Shown here: one piece after another, positions 1-11,423 of the stretch | Layout of the letters: each line of letters starts with the position of its first letter | Numbering within the stretch: position 1 is the first letter of the stretch | Assembly (NCBI GenBank): GCA_023105745.1 | Contig: JALGQZ010000013.1 | Location: 648,501 to 712,500 of the forward strand | Length of the DNA: 64,000 nucleotides | Source: Austropuccinia psidii | Taxonomy: Eukaryota; Basidiomycota; Pucciniomycetes; Pucciniales; Sphaerophragmiaceae | Direction of reading: 5' to 3' | The notes under the pieces: generated by a model | What the model was told of the DNA's origin: nothing | The model's input: the letters and a program-made list of their open reading frames with translations, nothing else | Databases searched by the model: none | Made by a program: the position numbers and the translations under genes

Positions 1-1868
1 GGTGATTATACATATTTTATAATGAAATTCAAAATAAACTATAAATAGATACAATTAAAATGAAATAACCATTATTTGCGGTTGAAAACAGATTTATATA
101 AAATAATTTCAAATAATCGATCAAGTTTCGTATGAATTCAATCACAAATTACGGAAAGAGTGACACCCAAATTTCAGAAATCATATAGGATGAATATATT
201 TTGTTGATTATTCATCCACAATGTATCTGAATAAAATAATCAACAATTAAGGGAAAATAAAGGAATTCAAAAAAGTGATTTATGATAATTTCTCTCCTGA
301 TTATTAAGTAGAGGAATACTTGAATGTTTCTTAGAATAGGAAAAAGTTAACTACCTTATTTAAAAAAAGTGAAAACACCTTTGAAGCTTAGCTCACAGTT
401 GTGATGTGTGATAAAATATCTGGGCGGAAATCAAATCATCAGGGTATTCATAGTGAAATTGTATATGCAGAAAACCACTGGAAGGAGTATATAATTTTAT
501 TTTTAATCAATTTTCCATATAATCTCCCAGTGATTTTTAGTCCCTTGGAACTCTGTAGGACCATAAATTAAGGACCTGATCAGAATTCATGTTTATTATA
601 AAAAGATGTTTCCAGGAAGAAGCCTGAACCAAATTCGCTAGCTCAAAAGGGTGGAATTCAGAAAGCTTTATATTGTGGAGTATTAGCTCACTCATAACAC
701 AGATCTTTTTAGGTATGATGACAGGGAGTGAAGTAGCACTATTTCTCATTATTTTTTCCCAACAGCCTCTTCTTGGTTTTGTTGGACTCATCCAGGAAAT
801 TTTTGTTTTTAATACCGGGAATCTAATCCAACAGGCCACAGGATACGTACTAGGTTGGTTTTTTGTAAGATATATATGTTCAGGATGTATGAAAATCTAA
901 TATCTTGGGCTTTGTGAGATTTTTATTCACGTTTGGACGATTAACATCTTGAGGACAATTTTGGTCGCCAACCTACTGGTGAAGTTTTGGATGAGTTGTC
1001 CCAAGACCATGTTCCACTAAGATCTGGTGAGTGAGAAGTTGAGTCATTGGCTTAGGATTTTGACGTGATTTCACTTTTTTCTCGGATGGGGGGTTTGTTC
1101 AGATGGCATAAGATAAGAAAGTGAACCGCATATAGGAGAAAGAGCAGGAACAAAGGAAATTAAGCTTTGTGAGGCGCCCTTTTCTGGAAAGGGAAAAAGG
1201 GGACAAGACTGAGCAGCCCCAGACGTTGTCAAGAGCATAAGGCGTTCCTTAGTTCGGAGAGTAGCGGAATATAGCTTGGGCGAAATTACGTTGGCGGTAA
1301 TCCTTGGTAACGGTGGATAAAAGATCTTTTTCAATACTGTTCGAAAGTCTAGCGAGATGTAGGGCCATAACCTGTGGAGTTGGATCAGCAATGGATGTTT
1401 GACTAGCTCATGATTCTTAAGGTTTAAATAAATTTAAACATCACCTGGACCTATGATTCTTGATTGAGTGAGGCATTGAGTGAGATGTCGTCACCAGAGA
1501 TGCCCATGGTCTCTTGTTTGGATTAGAGTCCAGGACTGCCAAGTTCCAACAGCCATATCGATTGCATCCCACATCATGGAACAAGCCACTTTTCAAATTA
1601 GGCTCAGATTTTAGTTTTGGACTGCCTTAAAGGAAAATGTTTGGGTAGGATTCTTCCCGTCGTGAGGCTTAAAAACTCCCCTCTAGCACCATTCTAGGAC
1701 CATCAATCATCTACCAGCCCCACCGACAATTTGGGATCAGAGGTTTTGAATAAATATCATCAATTGCTTATCATATTCTACCATCTTTTACATCTCTTTT
1801 GTTTTTCTTTTTCCGACTACTGAATTCCTATCAATATATCCAATATTATTTATATGCTCTGAGTTGAT
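1..1868. other. Intergenic region upstream of acetate-transporter gene
   Basis: No gene is supported here. The first ~900 bases are AT-rich. About 900-1750 is visibly less AT-rich and has short open frames on both strands with no recognisable domain. From about 1780 to 1868 the plus strand becomes pyrimidine-rich (CT-tracts around 1785-1815), a common look for a fungal core promoter or 5' leader, directly before the ATG at 1869. The promoter reading is inference. Confidence 0.5.
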
Positions 1869-3428
1869 ATGTCTGCCACCGAAAAACTCAACCCCTCAAG
1901 TATAATCCGCCCAAGTTCGTAAAATCTTGAAGTTTTTAACAAGCTGGGGGTGATTCGGACTTTTGCTAATGGCCGTTGTCCTATTAATGATTTATATTTT
2001 TTTCCCTTGTAAACTTGAACAGGAGCTTCAGCGTATTTGACAAATGCCACAAACTCTGCTGCGCAGTCTTCTGTCTACCCTACCAACAACCTTTCTCAAG
2101 GAAAAAAGGTGTGTCAACTTTCCCTTGTCTCAATCGAACCACCGATGAACATTAACGTGCTGGTCTTCGACACTAGTATGCTAATCCTGGGCCACTCGGA
2201 CTAGCTTCTTTTGCTGCTACGACCTTTTTGTTGTCACTTTTCAACGTTCAAGCCCAAGGAGTTACTACTCCCAACCTGATTGTTGGTATGGCTTTGGCAT
2301 ACGGTTAGTTTTATTCCCAAGACTTGCCAAGGGGATCACATCAAAAAAGCAGATTCTGACTCAGCTCTCTTCTTTTTTTGCTCATTCAGGTGGACTCATT
2401 CAGCTGTAAGCAAGTCAATTACATGCTTATAAGAAATATTTAGGAGTAATGGTTTTTTTTTATTAGCCTCGCTGGTATGTGGGAGTTTGCAAGTGGAAAC
2501 ACGTAAATATATATTTTTCAGATAATTGTGATCGAATAATTTTTTTGCTGCTTTAACTTATCTCTGTTTTCTCAAGCTTTGGTGCCACAGCCTTTTCATC
2601 ATATGGTAAGCGGTTATTTAAAGAGGAGGTTCCTCAATAGCGTCTTCAATTATTTCCTCTAGAAAGCTTAATGTCCATAAAAAACAATCAGGAGCATTTT
2701 GGATTTCATTTGGTTTTATTTTTATTCCTGGAACCGGAATACTACAAGCCTACTCTGCCGCGGGAAAGAATGGACAATTAGAAAATGCTCTGGCGTTATA
2801 TTTATTTACATGGGTGTGTGACCGATCCTTATAATGCTTAGCACTGTCGTTGTTTGGTATTTCGCTCACTTGGAATTTCTTGTTTGTGGCTTTAGTTCTT
2901 ATTTACGGTAAGGTTCTTGTATCAGGCTTCTGTCCAATTGAAATGATAGAACTGACAATCGAGTCCTTAGTTTATCATGTTTTTAGCCACGCTAAGGTCA
3001 TCGCTCGGCTTGATGGTACTTTTCTTTTTCTTGGATGTGACATTTTTACTACTTGCGGTAAGTCGCAATCAATTCCCAAATTGTTAAATCACCTTCTGAT
3101 TGGTGTTTTTTTCTGATAGATCGGATCTTTGATGCCTCACGCCTCAAGCATTACTAAAGCGGGAGGAATATTTGGTGAGTGGCATTGGCTACAATCACTG
3201 ACTCATCAATAAACTAACATTACTTGCCTTTTTGGGGGGACTGAAGGACTTATAACAGCTATGTAGGTTTCGTTTCGTATTTGACAAAAAAACCTTCAGC
3301 TTACTCTTTTTCCTCACAGGATTGCCTGGTACCTTGCTGCTTGCGGTTTGCTCAAAGCTGAAAATAGCAAAATCCGACTCCCCAACCCTTCATTACGAAG
3401 CTCTCTACCTTCAGAATTTATGGCTTGA
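1869..3428 (+). CDS. GPR1/FUN34/YaaH-family acetate transporter, 12 exons, 237 aa
   Basis: Predicted plasma-membrane acetate/monocarboxylate transporter (AceTr, GPR1/FUN34/YaaH family). Exons by GT-AG splicing: 1869-1899, 2023-2108, 2177-2303, 2390-2405, 2467-2502, 2577-2605, 2692-2817, 2896-2907, 2987-3057, 3120-3174, 3247-3262, 3320-3428. They total 714 nt and keep one frame to TGA. The signature NPGPLGL lies at residues 42-48, followed by about six hydrophobic helices. Conserved blocks are GNTFGATAFSSYGAFW (97-112), a TLRSS loop (156-160) and KAGGIFGLITAMIAWYLA (191-208). Length is normal for the family. Start: first ATG in the exon that splices in frame, with a short polar N-terminus as in relatives. 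Five exons are 12-36 nt, so no long open frame reveals the gene. Codon use is far less AT-biased than in the phosphatase and SulP genes. Seen: splice sites and motifs. Known: family role. Inferred: substrate, and exact donors at exons 7-8. Confidence 0.88.
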
Positions 3429-6400
3429 AAAACACCAAAGCCTTTTTTTAGCATTTGAAGCCTACTTTCGCAAGTACAGTTTGCAATACGTACAGTTTTT
3501 TCTGTATCAAGTTTGACTCTTGCACTTTCTTTTTGAAAACCTTCGGCCTCAGTAACCAAGGAACTGGAGTTTTCGTTTATACTGCTCAATTCACGATTAT
3601 TTTTATTTCTTTACATTTAAATTGAAAAGCAAAAGGGGGCCACCTTTTCAAAGAATCATGATTCCATTTACAGACCCTTTATGCAGCCTTAGAGCCCGAT
3701 CTTATCATCAAAATAAAGGAACTAGTTTGGCGAATTTGATTTTAGTTCAGTTAAAATATAAGGGTAAATTCTATCAAAATGTTTTTTTTATTTAAAGAAA
3801 CAAAACAGTACACTCATTTTTGCATTTGAAAGAAGGTACATAGCTGATGTTTTTATATTTGGGAACTCCAGCTATAGGAAAAAATAATTGAACTTGAAAG
3901 CATGAGCATTTATAAAACTTCGGATGCTTGTACCGCTTAAACTAAAGATCTACCGGCTCTAATTGAGCGTGATGATATGAAGGCATGAGATATGGTATCA
4001 TGCTGTAATTAAGTGCAACGATGTTTTTGGGGGGCAAGTTGCGCAGCAGGTATTTCACCACCCAGCACTCTCGAGTAAGTATAATATGGTATGCAGGTGG
4101 GGTGGTTTTGTAACAGAACAGAATTTATCTCATTTCCTTGTGCTATATTATGTTTTCCCATTTGATTAAGGGCATATGGCAGAGTGTGGTGAACCAGACT
4201 AGGCTCCCAAGGTTTTAGGTTTGATCATTTCATTGCCGTCTTGGAAAGTTAGAGATACCTTTGGATCCTTTTTTAACTCCGGCTAGATAAGCTATTTCCC
4301 TCAATAAATTAGTTTCGATGATAGTTCAATATTGTTTGTATGATGATTTGGGTTTGAAGAATCACCCTAACCATCTGATCTTCTTTGGGCATGGGCGTAT
4401 TCTGTTTTTGAATGTTATGAAGGCTTTATGATCTGATTTTGGGGAGAAGACCAAGTATGGTTTCTATTTTGTGTTTGAGTTTAGCTTCATGTCTCACCAA
4501 TTATGCTCCATATTCTATCCTCTTCACATATCTCTTTTGCAAGTTTGGGGCTTGTGACAATTGAAAGAAAGTTAATATTGTCCATTTGTCCAATGCGCGA
4601 GACAGTCTATAAGCCTTTGAGGCAGATAATAACAGTCTAAGGTCAATTTACACAGTATGAATTTAATCGATGTAACAACCTTAAGAAACGCAAACATCAG
4701 AGAATTTATTCACATATAAATACTTGAATAATGATAGGAAATTTTTCAAATGAGAATTCTGAGAACTCTGTTGGAGAAATAAACTAGAAAGTCAAGTTTG
4801 TCAATAACTGACTACACAACAAGAATGAAAAGAGTAGGATAAAACACCTAAATGGTGGGAAGAAAAAGATTTAAATAGTACAAAGATAGGGCTATATTAA
4901 CAAGGCTACAAGATAAACAATAGCTACAAAGGATAAGAGTTTGTGAATTAGTCTTGCATTAGTTCAGTCAAAAAAGGCACTACTACACTTTAGTTAGCCA
5001 CAGAAACTTTGAATAATAAAAGTAGATATAAAAGAGAGACAATGGTAAAATATAGATGAGGTAAGGAAACAATATGAAAATGAAGCAAAGGAAGAGAGAA
5101 AATTTAAAAGATCTAAGAAATAAAAATGATGATAAAAAGTAAGGAAAATGATAAAGCAGATGATTCATACAAAATGATCAGGAGAGTGATTTGTTGTCAT
5201 TAGATTACATGGGTCTGTATTTAGTGGGTTTTTTTAATATTTGGGTATATGACAATATTGCTTATCAGGACGCATGAGTATGTCAACTGTTAGGTTCCAA
5301 GTTTTAGGAGAGATTAGTCAGTATGAAAATTAACAGCATTCCTTCTCTCTACTAGAGAAAAATTTCTGGAGAGCTGAGAGCTCTCCTGAGAACAATGTGA
5401 TTGATGGGTTGAGTGAGAAATTTTCCCAAAATTTTATTGGTTGTAGTGTAAATTTATTGTACTTGTTTGGATTTGTTCCTTGATTAAATAAGTTTTAATA
5501 TCAATTTGTCTTATTTTCTTTCTGTTGAGTTTGCAATTTCCTTTAAAAAAATTTGATTCAGTTTTGATTGTCTTCATGCACAGGAGTTGAATTTTAAATC
5601 TTAGGAAGATTAAATTTGCAGCACGATTGCGTAAGTCACATGATCTCAGTGGTAAGATCACACAAAAAATTTTATTCAGCTTCTTCTATTTTTAGAGACC
5701 TTATCGAATGTTTCTTGTTCATCCATAGGACAAGGATTCCACTGAAAGTAGCTCAATATTCTATGACCAACCTTTGTATACTGAAAGAAGCGCCACAGTC
5801 ATCATTACTGTAATCCATAAGTACAAACCTGAGTCCCTTTGAATAGGTAATCCCAAGATCTTGTGTGTCCGTGAAATAAATTAGGAAATTTAGAAATAAA
5901 CTCTATTATTTAATAATTGATTTTCCAAGGAACTAGAATACTTATCATATAAAAGGACAGGTCGGTTCTTGTTACCATGTTGGGTGATTCATACATTCAA
6001 CTTCACTGAAATGTTTGACACAACAGGCCTTAAATGAATTAATCTAGTTCAAATTCATACATGCCATGTGCTAATTGGGTTTTAGCAAGTTTGAAACATA
6101 CTTGTATTCAATCCTTTCATACAATCACAAAAGTTATTTCTTAAATTTTGGCTTCTCAAGAGATATGCATTCTTCTGCATGTATGATCTTGATTCCCAAA
6201 ATTAAATCTTTCTGAAAAATTCCCTTTATGTTGAATTATTTGTAAATTTTGTCTTGAAATTCTCAAATGTGTTTGAAAATATAGCTAAATCAGCCACATG
6301 GAGTTGAAACAGAACAGGGTGACTTCCTTTGTGGTAGAAGACACATGGCATGAATCCCATTTTCACATTCCACTGTCACAGTTTCTTTTACCGGGCCAAT

Positions 6401-9239
6401 TGGGCTTGTATAAAACAATAAACCCCCTTTTTCAGCCTCAATAAGTACTTTTTCACATCAAATTTTGGTCTTTAAGGCAAACTGAGGTAAGCTATTTCAG
6501 CCAGAGGAGTGTTTTGAGAGGTATGCTCACTGTCAAGTTGATGGAGTAAGGTTGAGTTTGAATTATAGATATAAAAAGATAATGAATAGATTATATTATA
6601 AGTATCACACATTAGAAGTTAGTTTTCAATAATTAGAATAATTTGGGATTTCATATCAAAAGGGTATTGATCATAAGTCTTCTGAAAGCCCTGGCTTTAC
6701 TAGAATATATTTTTTTGATTCTAATAATTAGTAGACTCACTTTTATTAAAATAACAAAAAAAAGCTCTAAGAATTACCCCTATAAAAGCCAGAATTTCCA
6801 TGTAATAATCTTCCTGATTGGGTGTTGATTTTTTTTTCGAGGGGTAAGACCTCTTTTTATATTATAACAGGATTTAAAGAGGTGAAGTCCCTCTAATAAT
6901 ATTGGAAGTGAAGTCTTTCACTATAGGTGGTTGTATTTTGGCTCACCTAGTTCAATTAAAGAGCTCTCAAAGCCTAGATGTGGCATTTGTACCAAATCTT
7001 CCCATTTTTAATAATAAAGGGTGAATAATGTACTCCATGTATACTATGGGGTTATTTTAGCAAACTGATAATATCAACAAGCTTAAAGATCTTTTAGGGG
7101 CCTCTTATTTTTGATTTTATTATGACTCAAAGGTTAAAAGGAATTTTTTTGGGTTTGAGACCTCATAATTCAATTATGCGGGAAATGATTCCACATTACA
7201 GCCCTTTAAGGGCTTATTTGGGAGTTTAAACTTACAGAATTAATGAATTTATCATCTATAAAACTACAAAGCTCAAAATAATCTCAGAGTTCATCCCTGA
7301 ATAATTTATACAGCATTAGTATACTAATTGCCAGCCTTACTCAAGGTATGTCAAAGCTAATTGGAATTTTCATAAGATAGGGTTTTCCTGTTTTTAAGAG
7401 AAGAACCCTGATAGCTTTTTACCAGAATTTCATAAAGTAATTCAAGTATTATCTTTGGATATCCCTACCATATACATTCTAGAAGCTCTTTTGTTTTATC
7501 AGTCTTTGACTAAAAGTGTGGCAAGGTAAATCAGAGGTGGAAAATTCCATGTCTCTTATTTACTTTTTTCAATAGGTTCATTATTGTGAATTTTTTTTCT
7601 TTTGATTCTAAAGTATTAAAATCAGTACCACAAGATAACCTTCTTTTATCTCTTCCAAAAAATATCTGGCATTTTGGCATCCTATTCACAGCTATATATT
7701 CTTTTACAAGGGGTAGAAATTGAGGTTTATGCTCATAAAGATATTCACAGTATTCAAAATCTGATATTTTCTATAATATGGATTTCTTAATGACATTTTC
7801 TTAAAGAGGGTATTCTTTTCTTCCAGATGGTCTCCTGTACAGGTTTTGGTGGATTTTACTTTATTAGAACTTTTGCTATCTTATCAAAGGTAAATGATGT
7901 GTTTTTTCACTATTTTAGTTTAATTACCATAATTAATGGTATTTTTGATTTCATTCTTGTGCCATGTCTTCGAGCCATAAGCTGCATGAGGAAAATTAAG
8001 TGACTTGGATTCTAGAAAATTAAACTTTTTTTTGAGGGGAAATGAGGTAAAATGCTTGAGAATAGGTTTCAAAAAGATCAATTGCCATTGATTCTGTGAA
8101 TACGTAGCTCTACAATCAAGACTTTTATTTGGTAAGATTTCCAGGATTATTCCCCTTCCATTTTGAATACCCAAGTGGCTCCCACAGGTTTTTATGATGT
8201 ATCAAGCTCCAAAACATCTCATACTTGGTGATTATTGATTGATGGGAGTTTTATTGGGTGTTGCAAGGCTCCATAGATCTTCCTTGGCCAACCTTAGATA
8301 GCCATAGAAGTTTTGAAGTACAGTAGATTAAAAAATTAAGTGAGCCTAAGCCCTTCTTAACTAGGGATGTAAGGTTTGACTATGAAACAATAAGTAAAAA
8401 TTACTAATATTTGACTTATTGTACTCTGAATGTCCTTATTAATAGAATGAATAAGATAAAAATAATTATAATAATAGAGAATTATTATAATTATGGCATA
8501 AAAATAATTATATTATTAAATAAATATAATAATATAATTTATATTATGAAAAAATAATACAATAAATAAATATATTAATATTTGATAATTAATATATTTA
8601 AAAGCTCTTTCTTATTGTTACAAACAAATAATAAAGGCGTAAAAAACTGTTTTTATTAATAAAAACCAATTAATAAACAAAATATTACTAATATTAAAGT
8701 TATATATTAATATAAATACTATCTATATTAATGGAAGAATTATTAATAATAAGTAAAAATTACCTACTTTTGATGCTTAATTTAATCATTTTGGAATAAT
8801 TTATGCCAAATAATGTAAATAAAACTTATTTAAATTATATTTACAAATAAAAATAGAAGAAATTACAAATTTTCTTGATTTTATGTGGAAAGAAGATTTT
8901 TACGAGATTTATAACAAAACAAGAGTACAATTGAAGTAATCAGGTAAAAAAATGATAATCATGATAAATATAGCTTTTTGGTATTTGATAATATAAGAGA
9001 CTTATATATAAAGAATGAAATATTTTACCTTTTGATTTAATTGTTTAATCGTTTTGATGCGTCTGGGGGAAAATAAAGTAAAAAGAGCTCTATTTATAGT
9101 AAATACTTACCTTCTAGAGTCCATTAGGCTTCTAGTAGACGTGTACTGATGGTATCCACTGGAAATGATCAGTATTTTAATGTTTAGTTATGATTACATC
9201 ATGATCAAACCATCTTATCTCATTATCATATCATGATTC
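3429..9239. other. Long AT-rich intergenic region, decayed repeats
   Basis: No gene supported. It holds the 3' flank of the transporter, a tRNA-promoter-like fragment near 4171-4240 (listed separately), and AT-rich sequence with many stops. At 6830-7400 there is sequence resembling 42250-42860, including a shared motif around the word CTCATAATTCAATTAT. The 8390-8760 part is nearly pure A/T. Short open frames show no domain. Confidence 0.45.
4171..4240 (+). other. tRNA-like Pol III promoter fragment (possible SINE head)
   Basis: Positions 4177-4189 fit the A-box consensus (TRGCNNAGYNNGG) exactly. About 30 bases on, 4218-4228 resembles a B box (GGTTTGATCAT against GGTTCGANTCC) with mismatches. 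The spacing suits a tRNA or tRNA-derived SINE. I could not fold a complete cloverleaf or identify an anticodon, so this is at most a decayed tRNA or SINE head. Confidence 0.25.
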
Positions 9240-9244
9240 AGAGT

Positions 9245-11418
9245 TGTGAGCCTGTGAGGTATGTATAACATACCCATAAGGCCACAAATAACTTTATACA
9301 CAGTTAAATTTGTCTTCAACAGACTTTTTAATTGAATTTAAAATAAAAAATAACAAAAAATAAGTATAACTTTTTTTGGATAAACAAAGTTATAAATATT
9401 ATGTCATTTTTGGATTCTACACCAAAAATAACCTTGGGTACATCCATAAGGTGTTATACCCAAAAACACTTATTTCTTATATTATTAGAAGATTTAAGAA
9501 TCTCACAGTACTAATGTAGCTTTTTTAAATTTTCTTTAAAATTGTTAAATTTAAGCTTAAATAAGCTTAAATTTAAAGTTGCGTAAGGTTTATGCAAACT
9601 TACCAAAATTTTAGTTAAAATTGAGGTGTGGTGTATATTTACTGAATTGGCTAAGGATTTGCCATACAGAATGTAAATCCTGCGTGAGCTCAATTTAAAA
9701 GGGTTTAAAGCCATGGTATGGCTTTAAATAAATAAAAGGACAAAATCCACACAAAAAGGTGGGACAAAGGAAGAAGACCAAATAGAGCTGGGGTACCCAA
9801 CTTTTTGGATCTGAAAGGATTAAATTAAGGTTGTCCACCTGTATTGGAGGATTTTCAACCTTCTTTAAACTTTAAGATTAGACTTTGATCCAACATTAAA
9901 GTTTAAACTGGTTTTATCCCAATTTAGACAGGAATTTCAAGCTGCCAAAGGGTAAATCCCAATATGCAGGCTTGAATTCAAGGTTTTAAGAACTGTCAAA
10001 GCTTAATTAAGCTTAAAAAGCTTAAATAAGCTTAAAACTTTAAGGTTACAAGTATTAAAACCTTATCAAAACTTAAGGTTTGGTATGTATTGCTATTTTA
10101 CATGGAGAAATAGTAATAACTTCAAAAATTCATTAAAAATCCAATTCTTAATGGATTTGCTTGAAAATTTCACACAGCTTACACTTTAATATTATCTACA
10201 TATAAATTAAATTTTAAGTATCTTTTATAAATAAATTCCCTGGGTAATTAGCCTGGAAATTTACTCTTTTAATTAAAGCCCAAAGAAAATTATAATTTCT
10301 TTAGAAATTAATTAAAAATTGAGTTTAAGAGATTTCTACTTGAAGCTCTATTTTTAAGTTGTTCATGTGATGAACTTTAATATAAATAAGTTTATTTATA
10401 TTAAAAACTTAAAATAATTAGTTTAAATGAGGATTAAAGTTACATGGAGTTAAGAACAACACTGATAACTTTAAATTTGAATTAAAAATAAGTTACCTTA
10501 AGTTAAGAGCTTTATTTTTAAGCATGGTTTTTCAGTTTTGACCTTAGAACGCCCTCTATATTCATTATGAATCATGAGAGCTGCTCTGAAGACATAAAAA
10601 GAGTCTTTTCATCACTGTTTTTGTCCATCAATTCATTAATCAATCCAATCATATTAGAAATTTAAACAGGTAAAGTTTTATTAAAATATAAAATCTTATT
10701 ATTAAATTAATTCTTAAGTTATTTTATTCTTTATTAATTAAAATTAAAGAATTGAAATCATAGAATTTAGATTATTGTTGTAATCACCAATAATACATTT
10801 TATTATATAAAATTATCATCTTAAATATCTTTTAAAAATCCACAAATTCCTCTTAAAAGCTCTTTAATCGTAATTTTTATTATAAAAAGGTGTTTTATCT
10901 TTCAAAATATTGATTTTTGGTGTGTTTTTAACTTATAATTATTATTTAATATAATAACTGTTGTTGTTTGACTTGTTGTATTAAATAAATATTATAAGTA
11001 AGTTTTCTCTAAAGTTCTATATCTTTCTTATCTAGTATTAGTTTTTTTATATAGAGTTTTATTCTATAAGAATTATTTCTGCACATTGTGTGTTTTAATT
11101 CTTTTATAAATAATATTTATATTATTTATAAGTGGTTAATATTCATATTTTCCCCATGTAATTGTCTCATTAAGAGCTTTACACTTCTTATTGTTATAAC
11201 TGTCAGTGACTATAACAATAATAGAATAATTATAATTTATCATAATTATTATTTTTATAATAATAATTAAATTTATTATTTTATATATAATTATTTTCAA
11301 TAATTATATTTTAATTTGTGGTTATAATATTTTGTTATATTATATATTTCTACTGAGGACAGTCATAGTACTCTTGATATTGCTACTATTATCAAGAGTT
11401 TCATAGACAAACCTTACA
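9245..11418 (-). repeat. Solo LTR A (inverted copy of 1.9-2.2 kb LTR family)
   Basis: This is the reverse complement of the family seen at 18595 and 40265. Read on the minus strand it begins TGTAAGGTTTGTCTATGAAA and ends GGCTCACA. It is flanked by AGAGT on both sides (9240-9244 and 11419-11423), a 5-bp target-site duplication typical of LTR-retrotransposon integration. Shared landmarks with the other copies include a block around GTTGGGTACC (rc near 9795) and the terminal block GTGGCC...CTCACA. No coding frame is present, so a solo LTR left by recombination is the simplest reading. It is slightly longer than copies B and C. Confidence 0.75.
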
Positions 11419-11423
11419 AGAGT

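Noticed and set aside
1071..1391. 106-residue open frame on minus in the less AT-rich region upstream of the transporter
   Set aside because: No domain, no splice support and unusual composition; looks like a chance frame in promoter DNA.
1850..2050. Minus-strand frame over the first exons of the transporter
   Set aside because: Antisense shadow: the plus strand splices into a conserved family protein.
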